A stretch of 64,000 nt of DNA. It comes from Pantoea sp. Ap-967. Lineage in GTDB: Bacteria > Pseudomonadota > Gammaproteobacteria > Pseudomonadales > Pseudomonadaceae. Positions within the stretch are counted from its first letter, which is position 1, and each line of letters opens with the position of its first letter. The stretch spans positions 1 through 64,000 of the forward strand of contig NZ_VWXK01000032.1 of the NCBI RefSeq assembly GCF_011752565.1, given 5' to 3'. The translations under genes were made by a program, and so were the position numbers. Positions 16,101-25,208 of the stretch are shown piece after piece. The notes under the pieces were generated by a model. That model made no database searches. It saw only the letters and a list, made by a program, of their open reading frames with translations, and was not told the origin of the DNA.

Positions 16101-16955
16101 TCAAGCCTTGTTACGGCCCATCAGACCACGCACGGTTTCCTGCAGGTCTGCCGGCAGCACCACGACCTTGGCATTGTTGCTGCTGGCCAGGTTTTCCATG
16201 GCGCCGACATAGCGCTCACCCAGTAGGTACATGGCCGGCACCGTCTCGTTGCCCACGGCCTCTTTCACCAGCGAGATCGCCCGCGCCGATGCCTCGGCCA
16301 GGTTGATCTGCGCCTCGGCATCGAGCTTGGCCGACTGCAGGCGGGCCTCGGCTTCGAGAATGGCGGCCTGCTTGGCGCCCTCGGCGCGGGTCACGTCGGC
16401 CTTGCGCTCACGCTCGGCGGCGGCCTGGCGCTCCATGGCCAGCTGCATGTTCTGCGACGGCTTGATGTCGTGGATTTCCACCGAGCGCACGGTCACGCCC
16501 CAGTCTTCGGTCTGCTCGGACATGGCCTCGCGCAGGCGCGCCTTGATCTGCTCGCGGCTGGACAAGGCTTCGTCCAGGTCCATGGCGCCAACGATGGCGC
16601 GCAGCGAGGTCATGGTCAGGCTGGTGACCGCAAACGAGAAGTTCTGCACACCGTAGGAGGCTTTCTGCGGGTCGACCACCTTGGCGAAGCACAGCGCGTT
16701 GGCGACGATCACGGCGTTGTCGCGGGTGATGATTTCCTGCTCCTGCACATCGAGGATGATGTCCTTGGTGGGCAGGCGGTAGGCAACCACGTCCATGTAC
16801 GGGATGACGATGTTCAGGCCCGGCTTGAGGGTGCTCTGGTAGCGGCCCAGGCGCTCGACGATCCATTCCTCGCCCTGGGGCACGATGCGCACGCCCTTGA
16901 ACACGGTGATCAAAACGAACAGGGCGATGGCGCCGACGACGATGAGGCTGGTCAT
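16101..16955 (-). CDS. SPFH/stomatin-like membrane protein (paraslipin, QmcA type)
   Basis: The 284-residue protein has one N-terminal helix (about 3-20) and a SPFH/Band 7 domain with EEWIVERLGRYQSTLKPGL and VVRSVEIHDIKPSQNMQ-like signatures (seen here as VRSVEIHDIKPSQ), then a charged coiled coil (about 175-245, rich in Ala, Glu, Arg). Such proteins form ring oligomers in membrane microdomains. Its partner, an NfeD protein, lies 30 bases upstream on the same strand, the usual pairing. Confidence 0.88.
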   Translation of the reverse strand: MTSLIVVGAIALFVLITVFKGVRIVPQGEEWIVERLGRYQSTLKPGLNIVIPYMDVVAYRLPTKDIILDVQEQEIITRDNAVIVANALCFAKVVDPQKASYGVQNFSFAVTSLTMTSLRAIVGAMDLDEALSSREQIKARLREAMSEQTEDWGVTVRSVEIHDIKPSQNMQLAMERQAAAERERKADVTRAEGAKQAAILEAEARLQSAKLDAEAQINLAEASARAISLVKEAVGNETVPAMYLLGERYVGAMENLASSNNAKVVVLPADLQETVRGLMGRNKA

Positions 16956-16985
16956 GATGCTAACTTCCTTTTTAGAGGGGCCGAT

Positions 16986-17423
16986 TCAGGCCCGGACGAC
17001 CCGGGCGATGTTGCCTTCGATGGCGACGAGCCGCACACGCTCGCCGGCGGGGATGTCGCTGTCGGCGATACAGGTCCATTCCTCGTTGCCGAGCAATGGC
17101 TTCTGGAAGCGTACACGGCCTTTCTGGAACTGCGAGACGCTGCCGGTCAGCAAGCCGACTTCACCGATCACGCTGTCGGCCGTCCAGCGCACGTCCGGTT
17201 GCTTGCGCTTGAATAGCTTGAACCAGAGCAGGGTGGTGGCCGAGGAAAACAGCACCCACAGCAATACCTGCATGTCCAGCTGCAGGCTGGGGGCGGCGAG
17301 GGCGATGAGCGACACCAGCACGGCGCCGATGCCGAACCAGATGATGAAGAACGTGGGCAGGACCAATTCGAGCAGGATCAAGCCGATGCCAAACACCAGC
17401 CAGATCCACCATTGCATTTCCAT
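16986..17423 (-). CDS. NfeD-family membrane protein
   Basis: This 145-residue protein has two or three helices in the first 75 residues (WWIWLVFGIGLILLELV) and an OB-fold NfeD domain (about 85-145, with GEVGLLTGSVSQFQKGRVRF in the core). There is no serine-protease domain, so it is the short form that partners SPFH proteins. It is the first gene of the two-gene operon. The start is either of two ATGs six bases apart (17423 or 17417). Confidence 0.88.
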   Translation of the reverse strand: MEMQWWIWLVFGIGLILLELVLPTFFIIWFGIGAVLVSLIALAAPSLQLDMQVLLWVLFSSATTLLWFKLFKRKQPDVRWTADSVIGEVGLLTGSVSQFQKGRVRFQKPLLGNEEWTCIADSDIPAGERVRLVAIEGNIARVVRA

Positions 17424-17486
17424 ATGACTGACGCCTTGCGCGGGTGGGGCCTTAAGTTTAAGGCAGCCAGCCGGCACAAGGCCACT

Positions 17487-18221
17487 TCACGGATTGTGGG
17501 AAAAATCTGAGAGCGCGGTAAGCAGTTGCGTGGCCTGCGTGAATACCCGGTCTACGCTTGGCAGTACTGGGCGTTTCAGTACCAGTACCGGCACCCCGCG
17601 CTCGCGCGCCACTTGCAGCTTTGGCTCGGTCGCCACGCTGCCGCTGTTCTTGCTTACCAGCACGTCGATGTTGCGCCGCTCGAACAGCGCCCGCTCGTCT
17701 TCGAGGTGAAATGGCCCGCGTGCGCCAATCACTTCGCAGCGCTCATTGGCGGGGCATGCCTGCAGCGCCCGCAAGGTCCAGAACTGCTCCGGGGGAATCT
17801 GGGCCAAATGTTGCAGCGGCTCGCGGCCAAGGGTGAACAAGGGGCGGCGGAACGGCTTTAGCGCCTCGATCAGCCCGGCCCAGTCCTCCACCTCACGCCA
17901 GTCGTCACCCGCTTGCGCCTGCCAGGCCGGTCGGCGCAGGGCCCAGCAGGGAATGCCGACAGCTTGCGCGGCAGTGGCTGCGTTGCGGCTGATCTGCGCA
18001 GCATAGGGGTGGGTGGCGTCGATCAAGAGGCTGATAGCGGCCTCACGCAAGTAGGCGGCCAAGCCCTCGGCACCGCCATAACCGCCAACCCGCACCTGGC
18101 ACGTCAGGTCTTGCGGTACGCGGCCGATGCCGGCCAGGCTGTAGACATGGTGCGGGCCAAGCTGGCGGGCAATGGCCAAGGCTTCGGTGACGCCCCCGAG
18201 CAGTAGAATACGCCCGTTCAT
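17487..18221 (-). CDS. cobK: Precorrin-6A reductase
   Basis: CobK, 244 residues, reduces precorrin-6A to precorrin-6B with NADPH. Typical features are ILLLGGVTEALAIA at the N-terminus, DATHPYAAQISRNA near 88, and LVSKNSGSVATEPKL near 200. It is the last gene of cobL-cbiD-cobK and its ATG overlaps the cbiD stop (ATGA). A longer frame upstream lies inside cbiD and was rejected. Confidence 0.92.
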   Translation of the reverse strand: MNGRILLLGGVTEALAIARQLGPHHVYSLAGIGRVPQDLTCQVRVGGYGGAEGLAAYLREAAISLLIDATHPYAAQISRNAATAAQAVGIPCWALRRPAWQAQAGDDWREVEDWAGLIEALKPFRRPLFTLGREPLQHLAQIPPEQFWTLRALQACPANERCEVIGARGPFHLEDERALFERRNIDVLVSKNSGSVATEPKLQVARERGVPVLVLKRPVLPSVDRVFTQATQLLTALSDFSHNP

Positions 18222-19312
18222 TGCACACCTGCCTTGCCGACGATACCGCCCTGGCGGTCGATGGCGAACACTTCCACCTGTACCTGGGCGGGCACCACGC
18301 TGCGGGCGAAGGCCAGGGCGTGGGCACACACCGCGTCGCCCAGGGCAATGCCGGCGGCGTGCGCCAGGGCCAGGGCCTGCTGGCTGGTGTTGGCGGCGAT
18401 GATCGCTGCTTGCAGCTCGGCATCGGCGCCGATGTCGGCGGCCCAGCCGGCCAGTTGCGGCAGGTCGATGCTTGAATGGCGGCTGTGCAGGTCCATGTGC
18501 CCGGCGGCCAGCTTGCTGATCTTGCCGAAGCCGCCGCACAGGCTCAGGCGTGGTACGGGCACCTTGCGCAGGTGCTTGAGCACGGCGCCAACGAAGTCGC
18601 CCATTTCGATCAGGGCGATTTCCGGCAGGCCATAGACCCGGCGCATGGTGTCTTCGCTGGCGTTGCCAGTGCAGGCGGCGATATGCCGGTAGCCATTGGT
18701 GTGGGCAACGTCGATGCCCTGGTGGATCGAGGCGATGTACGCCGCGCAGGAAAACGGCCGAACGATGCCGCTGGTGCCAAGAATCGACAGCCCGCCGAGA
18801 ATGCCCAGGCGCGGGTTCATGGTCTTGAGGGCCAGCGCCTGGCCGCCCTGCACGTTAACCGTGACTTCGAAGCCACCTGGGTAGCGGCAGGCCGCCGCCA
18901 GTTGCACCAGGTGCTCGCTGATCATCCGCCGGGGCACCGGGTTTATTGCCGGCTCGCCCACCCCCAGCACCAGCCCCGGGCGGGTCACGGTGCCTACGCC
19001 ATCGCCCGCGACGAAGCGGATGCCGGGTTCGGCCAGCAGGCGCACCTGGCTGTAGAGCAGGGCGCCGTGGGTGACATCCGGGTCGTCGCCGGCGTCCTTG
19101 AGCGTACCGGCTTCGGCACGCTCGCCCACCAGGCGGCAGAACTCCAGGCGCATCTGCACCACTTTGCCCTTGGGCAAGGTGATGTCCACTGCGTCGTCGC
19201 GCTGGCCGGTGAGCAGCAGCTTGGCTGCCGCCAGGCTGGTGGCGGTGGCGCAGCTGCCGGTGGTCAGGCCGCTGCGCAGGGGGGCGGGCTGCTCGCGGGT
19301 TTCTTCACGCAT
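18218..19312 (-). CDS. cbiD: Cobalt-precorrin-5B C1-methyltransferase CbiD
   Basis: CbiD, 364 residues, methylates C1 during corrin ring contraction. The family signature LRSGLTTGSCATATSLAA occurs near residue 12 and the CGGFGKISKLAAGHMDLHS region near 258. Pseudomonas uses this type in place of CobF of the classic aerobic route. It overlaps cobL by eight bases upstream and cobK by four downstream. Confidence 0.93.
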   Translation of the reverse strand: MREETREQPAPLRSGLTTGSCATATSLAAAKLLLTGQRDDAVDITLPKGKVVQMRLEFCRLVGERAEAGTLKDAGDDPDVTHGALLYSQVRLLAEPGIRFVAGDGVGTVTRPGLVLGVGEPAINPVPRRMISEHLVQLAAACRYPGGFEVTVNVQGGQALALKTMNPRLGILGGLSILGTSGIVRPFSCAAYIASIHQGIDVAHTNGYRHIAACTGNASEDTMRRVYGLPEIALIEMGDFVGAVLKHLRKVPVPRLSLCGGFGKISKLAAGHMDLHSRHSSIDLPQLAGWAADIGADAELQAAIIAANTSQQALALAHAAGIALGDAVCAHALAFARSVVPAQVQVEVFAIDRQGGIVGKAGVQ

Positions 19313-20516
19313 CGAGGGGCTTCACCAGGTCGAGCAGGGTGATCGGCAGGGCCTGGCGCCAGGTGTCGAAGGCACCCAGGGGCTGGGCCTGGGCGACATG
19401 GATGCGGGTCAGCTCGCCGCCATGGCGTTCGCGAAAATGCGCCAGGGCCAGTTCGCTTTGCAGAGTGACGGCGTTGGCCACCAGGCGCCCGCCGGGGCGC
19501 AGGCGTTCCCAGCACAGCGCCAGTACGCCGTCGCGGGTGACGCCGCCGCCGATGAAAATTGCATCCGGCCGCTCCAGCTCGGCCAGGGCCTCGGGTGCCT
19601 TGCCGCGCACCAGTTGCAGGCCCGGCACGCCAAGGGCATCGCGGTTGTGTTCGATGAAGCCCTGGCGGCCTGCGTCGGCCTCGATGGCCAGGGTGCGGCA
19701 GGCCGGGTGGGCGCGCATCCACTCGATGCCGATCGAGCCACAGCCGGCGCCGACGTCCCACAACAGCTCGCCGGGCTGTGGTGCCAGGCGGGCCAGGGTG
19801 ATGGCGCGCACGTCGCGCTTGGTCAGCTGGCCGTCATGGCGAAAGGCGCTGTCTGGCAGCCCGGGCACCCGCGACAGGCGCGCGGCGTCAGGGTTGGCCA
19901 GGCATTCGATGGCGACCAGGTTGAGCGCGGCGATCTGCGTGTGCGGCCAATCATCGGCGGTGCCGGCCAGGTGCTGTTCTGCTGCGCCGCCAAGGTGTTC
20001 CAGCACGTGCAGGCGGCTGGGCCCGAAACCGCGCTCGCGCAGCAGGGCGGCGATGGCCGCGGGGCTGTCGCCGTCGTTGCTCAACACCAGCAGGCGCTGG
20101 CCACTGAACAGGTGGGCGTTGAGCACCGCCAGGGGCCGGGCCACCACCGACAGCACCTGCACGTCCTGCAGCGGCCAGCCCAGGCGGGCGGCGGCCAGGG
20201 CGCAGGAGGAGGGCATCGGCAGCACCTGCAGTTCCTCGGCCGGCAGTTGCCGCGCCAGGCTTGCGCCTACGCCGTAGAACATCGGGTCGCCACTGGCCAG
20301 CACGCACACCGGCTCGCCACGCAGGGCCAGCACCGGGGCGAGGGAGAACGGGGTGGGCCAGTCTTGCCGCTCGCCGCTGATGCAGCGCGGCAGCAAGGCC
20401 AGCTGGCGCGGGCTGCCAATGATCCGCGAGGCGCCCATGAGCGCGCGCCGGGCCTGTTTGCCCAGGCCGCTGAAGCCGTCTTCGCCGATGCCTACTACTG
20501 TCAGCCAGGGGGTCAT
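19305..20516 (-). CDS. cobL: Precorrin-6Y C5,15-methyltransferase, decarboxylating
   Basis: CobL, 403 residues, is a fusion of a CbiE-type tetrapyrrole methylase (about 1-205; WLTVVGIGEDG, then LASGDPMFYG) and a CbiT-type Rossmann methyltransferase (about 215-400; LLWDVGAGCGSIGIEW, then AIFIGGGV). It methylates C5 and C15 and removes the C12 acetate carboxyl of precorrin-6B. It is first in its operon and is divergent from cobG. Confidence 0.95.
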   Translation of the reverse strand: MTPWLTVVGIGEDGFSGLGKQARRALMGASRIIGSPRQLALLPRCISGERQDWPTPFSLAPVLALRGEPVCVLASGDPMFYGVGASLARQLPAEELQVLPMPSSCALAAARLGWPLQDVQVLSVVARPLAVLNAHLFSGQRLLVLSNDGDSPAAIAALLRERGFGPSRLHVLEHLGGAAEQHLAGTADDWPHTQIAALNLVAIECLANPDAARLSRVPGLPDSAFRHDGQLTKRDVRAITLARLAPQPGELLWDVGAGCGSIGIEWMRAHPACRTLAIEADAGRQGFIEHNRDALGVPGLQLVRGKAPEALAELERPDAIFIGGGVTRDGVLALCWERLRPGGRLVANAVTLQSELALAHFRERHGGELTRIHVAQAQPLGAFDTWRQALPITLLDLVKPLDA

Positions 20517-20536
20517 GTGTTTCGTTCCGCTCGTTT

Positions 20537-20614
20537 GGGGCCGCTTCGCGCCCCATCGCGGGCAAGCCCGCTCCTACAGGCACAGGGGGGCTGTGGGAGC
20601 GGGCTTGCCCGCGA
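20537..20614. repeat. Hairpin plus REP pair between cob operons
   Basis: A GGGGCCGCTTCGCGCCCC hairpin (20537-20554) is followed by an inverted REP pair of mixed type (TCGCGGGCAAGCCCGCTCCTAC). It lies in the 221-base gap between divergent cobL and cobG. No cobalamin riboswitch core was found in this gap. Confidence 0.75.
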
Positions 20615-20737
20615 AAAAGGCGGCGCGGTACTGAAATTGTGCTCGATCGCAGCTGAAGCTCGACCACCGGCTTTTCATGCCGCCGGACAAAGCAGGCATA
20701 ATACCGCGCCTTCTACACTCAAGCGCATCTTCAGCGA

Positions 20738-22069
20738 TTGCCGGACACCCCCTTGACCCCAGCCACCCCCCCCAACGTAACGCCTCGCCCCTCGGCCTGC
20801 CCGGGGTTGTGGCGTATCGTCGGTGCCCGCGACGGCGGCATTTGCCGCATCAAGCTGGCCGGCGGCCTGCTGCTGGCCGAACAAGCCGAGGCGGTGGCCG
20901 CGGCGGCTGAGCGCTATGCAGGCGGGGTGATCGAGGCCACCAACCGCGCCAACCTGCAGATCCGCGGCATTGGCAGTGACCACGCCGGGCTGGTCGACGC
21001 CTTGCTTGCCGCCGGCCTCGGCCCACGCGACGCAGCCAGCGATGATGTGCGCAACCTGATGCTCAGCCCCTTGGCCGGGCACGACCGGCACATGCTGCTG
21101 GACGTGCGCCCCTTGGCCGGGCAGATCCTCGACCTGTTGCAAGGCACGCCGCGCCTGCATGAGCTGTCGGCCAAGTTCGCCTTGCAGCTCGATGGCGGCG
21201 AAGGTGTCGCCATGCTTGAGCACCCCCACGACCTGTGGCTTTCGCCCCTGCGCCTGGAGCAGCGCGACTGGTTGGCGTTCGGCCTGGCCAGTTGCCCGGC
21301 CGACGGCCAGGCCCTGGGCGCCGTGCCGGTGGAGCAGGGCCTGGCGCTGGTGCGCGCGGTGCTTCACCGGTTCCTCGACCTGGCCAGCGCCGAGCAGTCG
21401 CGCATGCGCCAGTTGCTGCAGCACGGTACGGCCGAGGCGTTTATCGACGGCCTTGGCCTGGACGTGCGCCGCGATGCCGCCGTGCGCCAGTGGCGGCGGC
21501 AGGCCGCCGACCTGCCGTGGCTTGGGGTGGTGCCTCAGCGGCACGGCGTGGCGTTGGGCGTGGCGCCGCCGCTCGGCAGGTTGACGCCCGCCATGTTGCG
21601 AGGGGTGGCACACGTGGCCCGCCAGTGGGGCGATGGCAGCGTGCGCCTGAGCCCCTGGCAAAGCTTGATGCTCACCAACATTGCCCCGGCCGCGGTTGAG
21701 CCCGCGCGTGCCGAACTGGCGGCGCTGGGCCTGTTGTGCGGGCCCGATGAGCCGCTGGCCCGGCTGGTTGCCTGCACCGGCAGCCAAGGCTGCGCCAAGG
21801 GCCTGGCCGACACCAAGGCCGACGCCGTCACCCTGGCGGGCCTGTTGCCGGGCGGTGCCGTTGCCAGCGTGCACCTGGCCGGCTGCCCCCGTTCCTGCGC
21901 CGTGGCCCATGTTGCCCCGGCCACCCTGATGGCCCGCTCGCCGGGCCGTTATGACCTGTATTTGCGCGACGCGCGCCTGCCGGGCCTTGGCGCCCTGCGC
22001 GCCGCCGACCTCACCTTGAATGAAGCAGGCGCCATGCTCGCCCTGCCGACGGAGCACCTTGATGATTGA
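20738..22069 (+). CDS. cobG: Precorrin-3B synthase
   Basis: CobG, about 443 residues, is the oxygen-using enzyme that converts precorrin-3A to precorrin-3B, the mark of the aerobic pathway. It is a nitrite/sulfite reductase-like protein with duplicated halves; the Fe-S/sirohaem-type cysteines are seen in ACTGSQGCAKG and HLAGCPRSCA near residues 345-390. No ATG is available; TTG at 20738 or 20753 are possible starts, and conservation begins near PGLWRIVGARDGGICRIKL. The stop overlaps the cobH start. Confidence 0.88.
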   Translation: MPDTPLTPATPPNVTPRPSACPGLWRIVGARDGGICRIKLAGGLLLAEQAEAVAAAAERYAGGVIEATNRANLQIRGIGSDHAGLVDALLAAGLGPRDAASDDVRNLMLSPLAGHDRHMLLDVRPLAGQILDLLQGTPRLHELSAKFALQLDGGEGVAMLEHPHDLWLSPLRLEQRDWLAFGLASCPADGQALGAVPVEQGLALVRAVLHRFLDLASAEQSRMRQLLQHGTAEAFIDGLGLDVRRDAAVRQWRRQAADLPWLGVVPQRHGVALGVAPPLGRLTPAMLRGVAHVARQWGDGSVRLSPWQSLMLTNIAPAAVEPARAELAALGLLCGPDEPLARLVACTGSQGCAKGLADTKADAVTLAGLLPGGAVASVHLAGCPRSCAVAHVAPATLMARSPGRYDLYLRDARLPGLGALRAADLTLNEAGAMLALPTEHLDD

Positions 22070-22688
22070 TTACATCCGCGATGGTCAGGAGATCTATCGC
22101 AATTCCTTCCGGATCATCCGTGAGGAAGCCCGGCTCGAGCGGATTCCCGCAGACCTGGAAAAACTCGCCGTGCGCGTGATCCATGCCTGCGGCATGGTCG
22201 AGGCGATCGACGGCCTGCAGTTCTCCGAAGGCGCAGGCTCAGCCGGCCGCGAGGCACTGGCCAAGGGCGCACCGATTCTGTGCGACGCGCACATGGTCGC
22301 CGAAGGCATCACCCGGGCACGCCTGCCCGCAAACAACCCCGTGATCTGCACCCTGCGCGACCCCAGCGTGCCGGGCCTGGCCAAAGATGCCGGCAATACC
22401 CGCTCTGCCGTGGCCCTGGAGCTGTGGCGGCCGCACCTGGAAGGCAGCGTGGTGGTGATCGGCAATGCCCCCACCGCGTTGTTCTACTTGCTGGAAATGC
22501 TCGACGCCGGTGCGCCGAAGCCTGCGCTGATCCTGGGTTTCCCGGTCGGCTTCGTCGGCGCCGCCGAGTCCAAGGCAATGCTCGCGGCCGACAGCCGTGG
22601 CGTGCCGTTCGTGATCATGCAAGGCCGCCTGGGCGGCAGCGCGATGGCCGCTGCCGCGGTCAACGCCCTGGCCACGGAGGTGGAATGA
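22062..22688 (+). CDS. cobH: Precorrin-8X methylmutase
   Basis: CobH, 208 residues, moves a methyl group from C11 to C12 to give hydrogenobyrinate. The catalytic His lies in VIHACGMVE near residue 43, and GFPVGFVGAAESK near 165 is diagnostic. Its ATG overlaps the cobG stop and its stop overlaps the cobI start, so the operon is translationally coupled. Confidence 0.95.
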   Translation: MIDYIRDGQEIYRNSFRIIREEARLERIPADLEKLAVRVIHACGMVEAIDGLQFSEGAGSAGREALAKGAPILCDAHMVAEGITRARLPANNPVICTLRDPSVPGLAKDAGNTRSAVALELWRPHLEGSVVVIGNAPTALFYLLEMLDAGAPKPALILGFPVGFVGAAESKAMLAADSRGVPFVIMQGRLGGSAMAAAAVNALATEVE

Positions 22689-23419
22689 TGGCGCCGCGCG
22701 GACGTCTGCTGGGCCTGGGTGTTGGCCCCGGCGACCCTGAACTGATTACCCTCAAGGCCCTGCGCCTGCTGCGCGAAGCGCCGGTGGTGGCGTACTTCGT
22801 GGCCAAGGGCAAGCGCGGCAACGCCTTCGGCATCATCGAAGCGCACCTGCACCCTGAGCAGACCCTGCTGCCGCTGGTATACCCGGTAACTACCGAAGTG
22901 CTCCCCGCGCCGTTGTCCTACGAGCAAGTCATCAGCGACTTCTACGACGAAGCCGCGGTGCAGGTTGCCGAGCACCTGGACGCCGGGCGCGATGTGGCGG
23001 TGATCTGCGAAGGTGACCCGTTCTTCTACGGCTCCTACATGTACCTGCACGACCGCCTTGCCCAGCAGCATGAAGCCGAAGTGATTCCCGGCGTCTGCTC
23101 GATGCTGGGTGGCGCCTCGGTGCTGGGCGCGCCGCTGGTGTACCGCAACCAGAGCCTGTCGGTGCTGTCGGGCGTATTGCCAGCCGAAGATCTCAAGCGC
23201 CGCCTGGCCGACGCTGACGCGGCGGTGATCATGAAGCTTGGCCGCAACTTCCCCAAGGTGCGCCAGGTACTGGCCGAGCTGGGCCTGGAGAGCCGTGCGC
23301 TGTATGTCGAGCGGGCAACCATGGCCAACCAGAAGATCGTGCCGCTGGATCAGGTGGATCCGCAGTCCTCGCCGTACTTCTCGCTGATTATCGTACCGGG
23401 GGAAAAATGGCAGGGCTGA
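22685..23419 (+). CDS. cobI: Precorrin-2 C20-methyltransferase
   Basis: CobI, 244 residues, is a SAM-dependent tetrapyrrole methylase: GLGVGPGDPELITLKA near 10, CEGDPFFYGSYMYL near 102 and IPGVCSMLGG near 130 are the family motifs. It adds the C20 methyl. Two adjacent ATGs exist; the first overlaps the cobH stop. It ends 13 bases inside cobJ. Confidence 0.95.
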   Translation: MMAPRGRLLGLGVGPGDPELITLKALRLLREAPVVAYFVAKGKRGNAFGIIEAHLHPEQTLLPLVYPVTTEVLPAPLSYEQVISDFYDEAAVQVAEHLDAGRDVAVICEGDPFFYGSYMYLHDRLAQQHEAEVIPGVCSMLGGASVLGAPLVYRNQSLSVLSGVLPAEDLKRRLADADAAVIMKLGRNFPKVRQVLAELGLESRALYVERATMANQKIVPLDQVDPQSSPYFSLIIVPGEKWQG

Positions 23420-25113
23420 ATGGGCAACAGGCGGCGGCCATCGTCATTCTCGGGGCGGGTAGCCTGGCGACGGCGCGGCGTATCCAGCAGCGTTATCCAC
23501 AGGCGGCTATCCACGGCCTGCGTGGCCGCGTGGAGGGCGCCGACAGCCAGTACGACAGTTTCGCCGATACCCTGCGCGCGCTGTACCGCCAGGGCACGCC
23601 GATCATCGCCCTGTGCGCGGCGGGCATCGTTATCCGTTGCCTGGCCAGCGTGCTGGACGAGAAGGGCGCCGAGCCGCCGGTGCTAGCCGTGGCGGAAGAT
23701 GGCAGCGCGGTGGTGCCGTTGTTGGGTGGCCTGAGCGGAGTCAACGGCATGGCCCGCGAGCTTGGCGAGGCGCTGGGCGTGGCGGCGGCGATCACCACCA
23801 GTGGCGAGCTGCGCTTTGGCACCTGCCTGCTCAACCCGCCCGAGGGCTATGCCCTGGCGGACCTGGAGCAGGGCAAGCGCTTCGTCTCCGACCTGCTGGC
23901 CGGTGAACCCGTGCGTATCGAAGGTGATGCGCCATGGCTTGCGCAAGCACAACTGCCCGCCAGCGACGGTGCCCAGCGCACCATCCATGTGGGGTGTGAG
24001 GCGCGTGCGGCCAGCCGCAGCGAACTGCTGATCCACCCGCGTGCCGTGGTAGTTGCCCTGGCCGCTGGCGCCCCGGGCCTGGCTGAGCAGGTGCGGGGTG
24101 CCTTGCGCGCTGCCGGTATTGCCGAGCCTTCGCTGGCGTGCCTGCTGGTCGCAGAGCAGGCGATGGCCGAGCCTTCCCTGCAGGACGCGGCTGCTGAGCT
24201 GGGCGTGGCGCTGCGTTTTGCAGCCATGTCCGGCACCCTGGCCGACATGGCCGCCCAGGCCTTGCCCGGTGCCCGCCTGAGCGAGCAACAGGGCCTGGTG
24301 GTCGCGGTGGCGCCCGCCCCGCTCGACGTCGCTGGCGTGGGCCGCAAGCGTGGCCGGCTGGCGGTGATCGGCCTGGGCCCTGGCGCTGCCGAGCTGATGG
24401 TGCCGGCGGTAAAGGCCGAGCTTTCCCGTGCCCAGGACATCCTCGGCTACGAAACCTACGTGCGCATGGCCGGGCCGTTTCGCCACGACCAGGTGCAGCA
24501 CTGCACCGACAACCGCGAAGAAATGCAGCGTGCGCGGCACGCCTTCGAACTGGCCGCCCAAGGGCGTTCGGTGGTGGTGGTGTCGTCGGGTGACCCGGGT
24601 GTGTTCGCCATGGCTGCGGCAGTGCTCGAAGCCTTGCACGCCTCCACCGATCCGGCCTGGCATCGGGTTGACCTTGAGATCCTGCCGGGTGTCTCGGCAT
24701 CGCTGGCCACCGCCGCGCAAGCAGGCGCACCGCTGGGGCACGACTTCTGCGTGATGTCGCTGTCGGACAACCTCAAGCCCTGGTCGATCATCGAGAAACG
24801 CCTGGACCTGGCCGCCGAGGCCGACCTGGTGCTGGCGTTCTACAACCCGATTTCCAAGTCCAGGCCACACCAGTTGGGCTTGGCCCTGGACGTCGTGCGC
24901 CGCCACCGCAAGGGTGACACGCCGGTGGTACTGGGCCGGGACATCGGCAGGCCGGGGCAGACGCTCAAGGTCGTTACCCTGGCCGAGCTGCAGCCGGGCA
25001 TGGTCGACATGCGCACCATGGTATTGGTCGGTTCTTCCACCACCTGCACTTTCGAGCGCTTGGCCGGTGGCTGCTGGGCCTACACCCCGCGCTGGTACCC
25101 CGCGCCACGCTGA
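23407..25113 (+). CDS. cobJ: CbiG/CobJ fusion: cobalamin protein CbiG and precorrin-3B C17-methyltransferase
   Basis: This 568-residue protein joins two domains. Residues about 1-310 are CbiG-like (LCAAGIVIRCLASVLDEKG, PLLGGLSGVNGMARELGE in the core), a lactone-opening family related to CobE in its C-terminal part. Residues about 316-568 are the CobJ methylase (LAVIGLGPGAAELMVP, SSGDPGVFAMA, FYNPISKSRPHQL), which methylates C17 and contracts the ring. The fusion is known in pseudomonads. It is the last clear cob gene in this operon. Confidence 0.93.
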   Translation: MAGLNGQQAAAIVILGAGSLATARRIQQRYPQAAIHGLRGRVEGADSQYDSFADTLRALYRQGTPIIALCAAGIVIRCLASVLDEKGAEPPVLAVAEDGSAVVPLLGGLSGVNGMARELGEALGVAAAITTSGELRFGTCLLNPPEGYALADLEQGKRFVSDLLAGEPVRIEGDAPWLAQAQLPASDGAQRTIHVGCEARAASRSELLIHPRAVVVALAAGAPGLAEQVRGALRAAGIAEPSLACLLVAEQAMAEPSLQDAAAELGVALRFAAMSGTLADMAAQALPGARLSEQQGLVVAVAPAPLDVAGVGRKRGRLAVIGLGPGAAELMVPAVKAELSRAQDILGYETYVRMAGPFRHDQVQHCTDNREEMQRARHAFELAAQGRSVVVVSSGDPGVFAMAAAVLEALHASTDPAWHRVDLEILPGVSASLATAAQAGAPLGHDFCVMSLSDNLKPWSIIEKRLDLAAEADLVLAFYNPISKSRPHQLGLALDVVRRHRKGDTPVVLGRDIGRPGQTLKVVTLAELQPGMVDMRTMVLVGSSTTCTFERLAGGCWAYTPRWYPAPR

Positions 25114-25125
25114 GCGGAAGGCCTT

Positions 25126-25191
25126 CCTGCCAGACGGGGCAGGGTCATGGGAATAGGGTGAGTGCGCCTCGACCATCAAGGCGGGGCGCAC
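25126..25191 (+). terminator. Two weak hairpins after the cob operon
   Basis: CCTGCC/GGCAGG (25126-25143) and GTGCGCC/GGCGCAC (25162-25191) can form hairpins in the 95-base gap between cobJ and the next gene. Neither has a U-tract, so termination is uncertain and read-through from the cob operon is possible. Confidence 0.3.
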
Positions 25192-25208
25192 ACCTGAGGA
25201 ACTATTCC

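Noticed and set aside
20517..20737. Cobalamin riboswitch between the cob operons
   Set aside because: No B12-box-like conserved core or suitable paired elements were visible; the gap is mostly REP.
25158..25208. Earlier GTG start for the first unknown gene
   Set aside because: The ATG at 25209 has GAGGA at good spacing, while the extension lies in a hairpin-forming leader with no homology to the paralogues.
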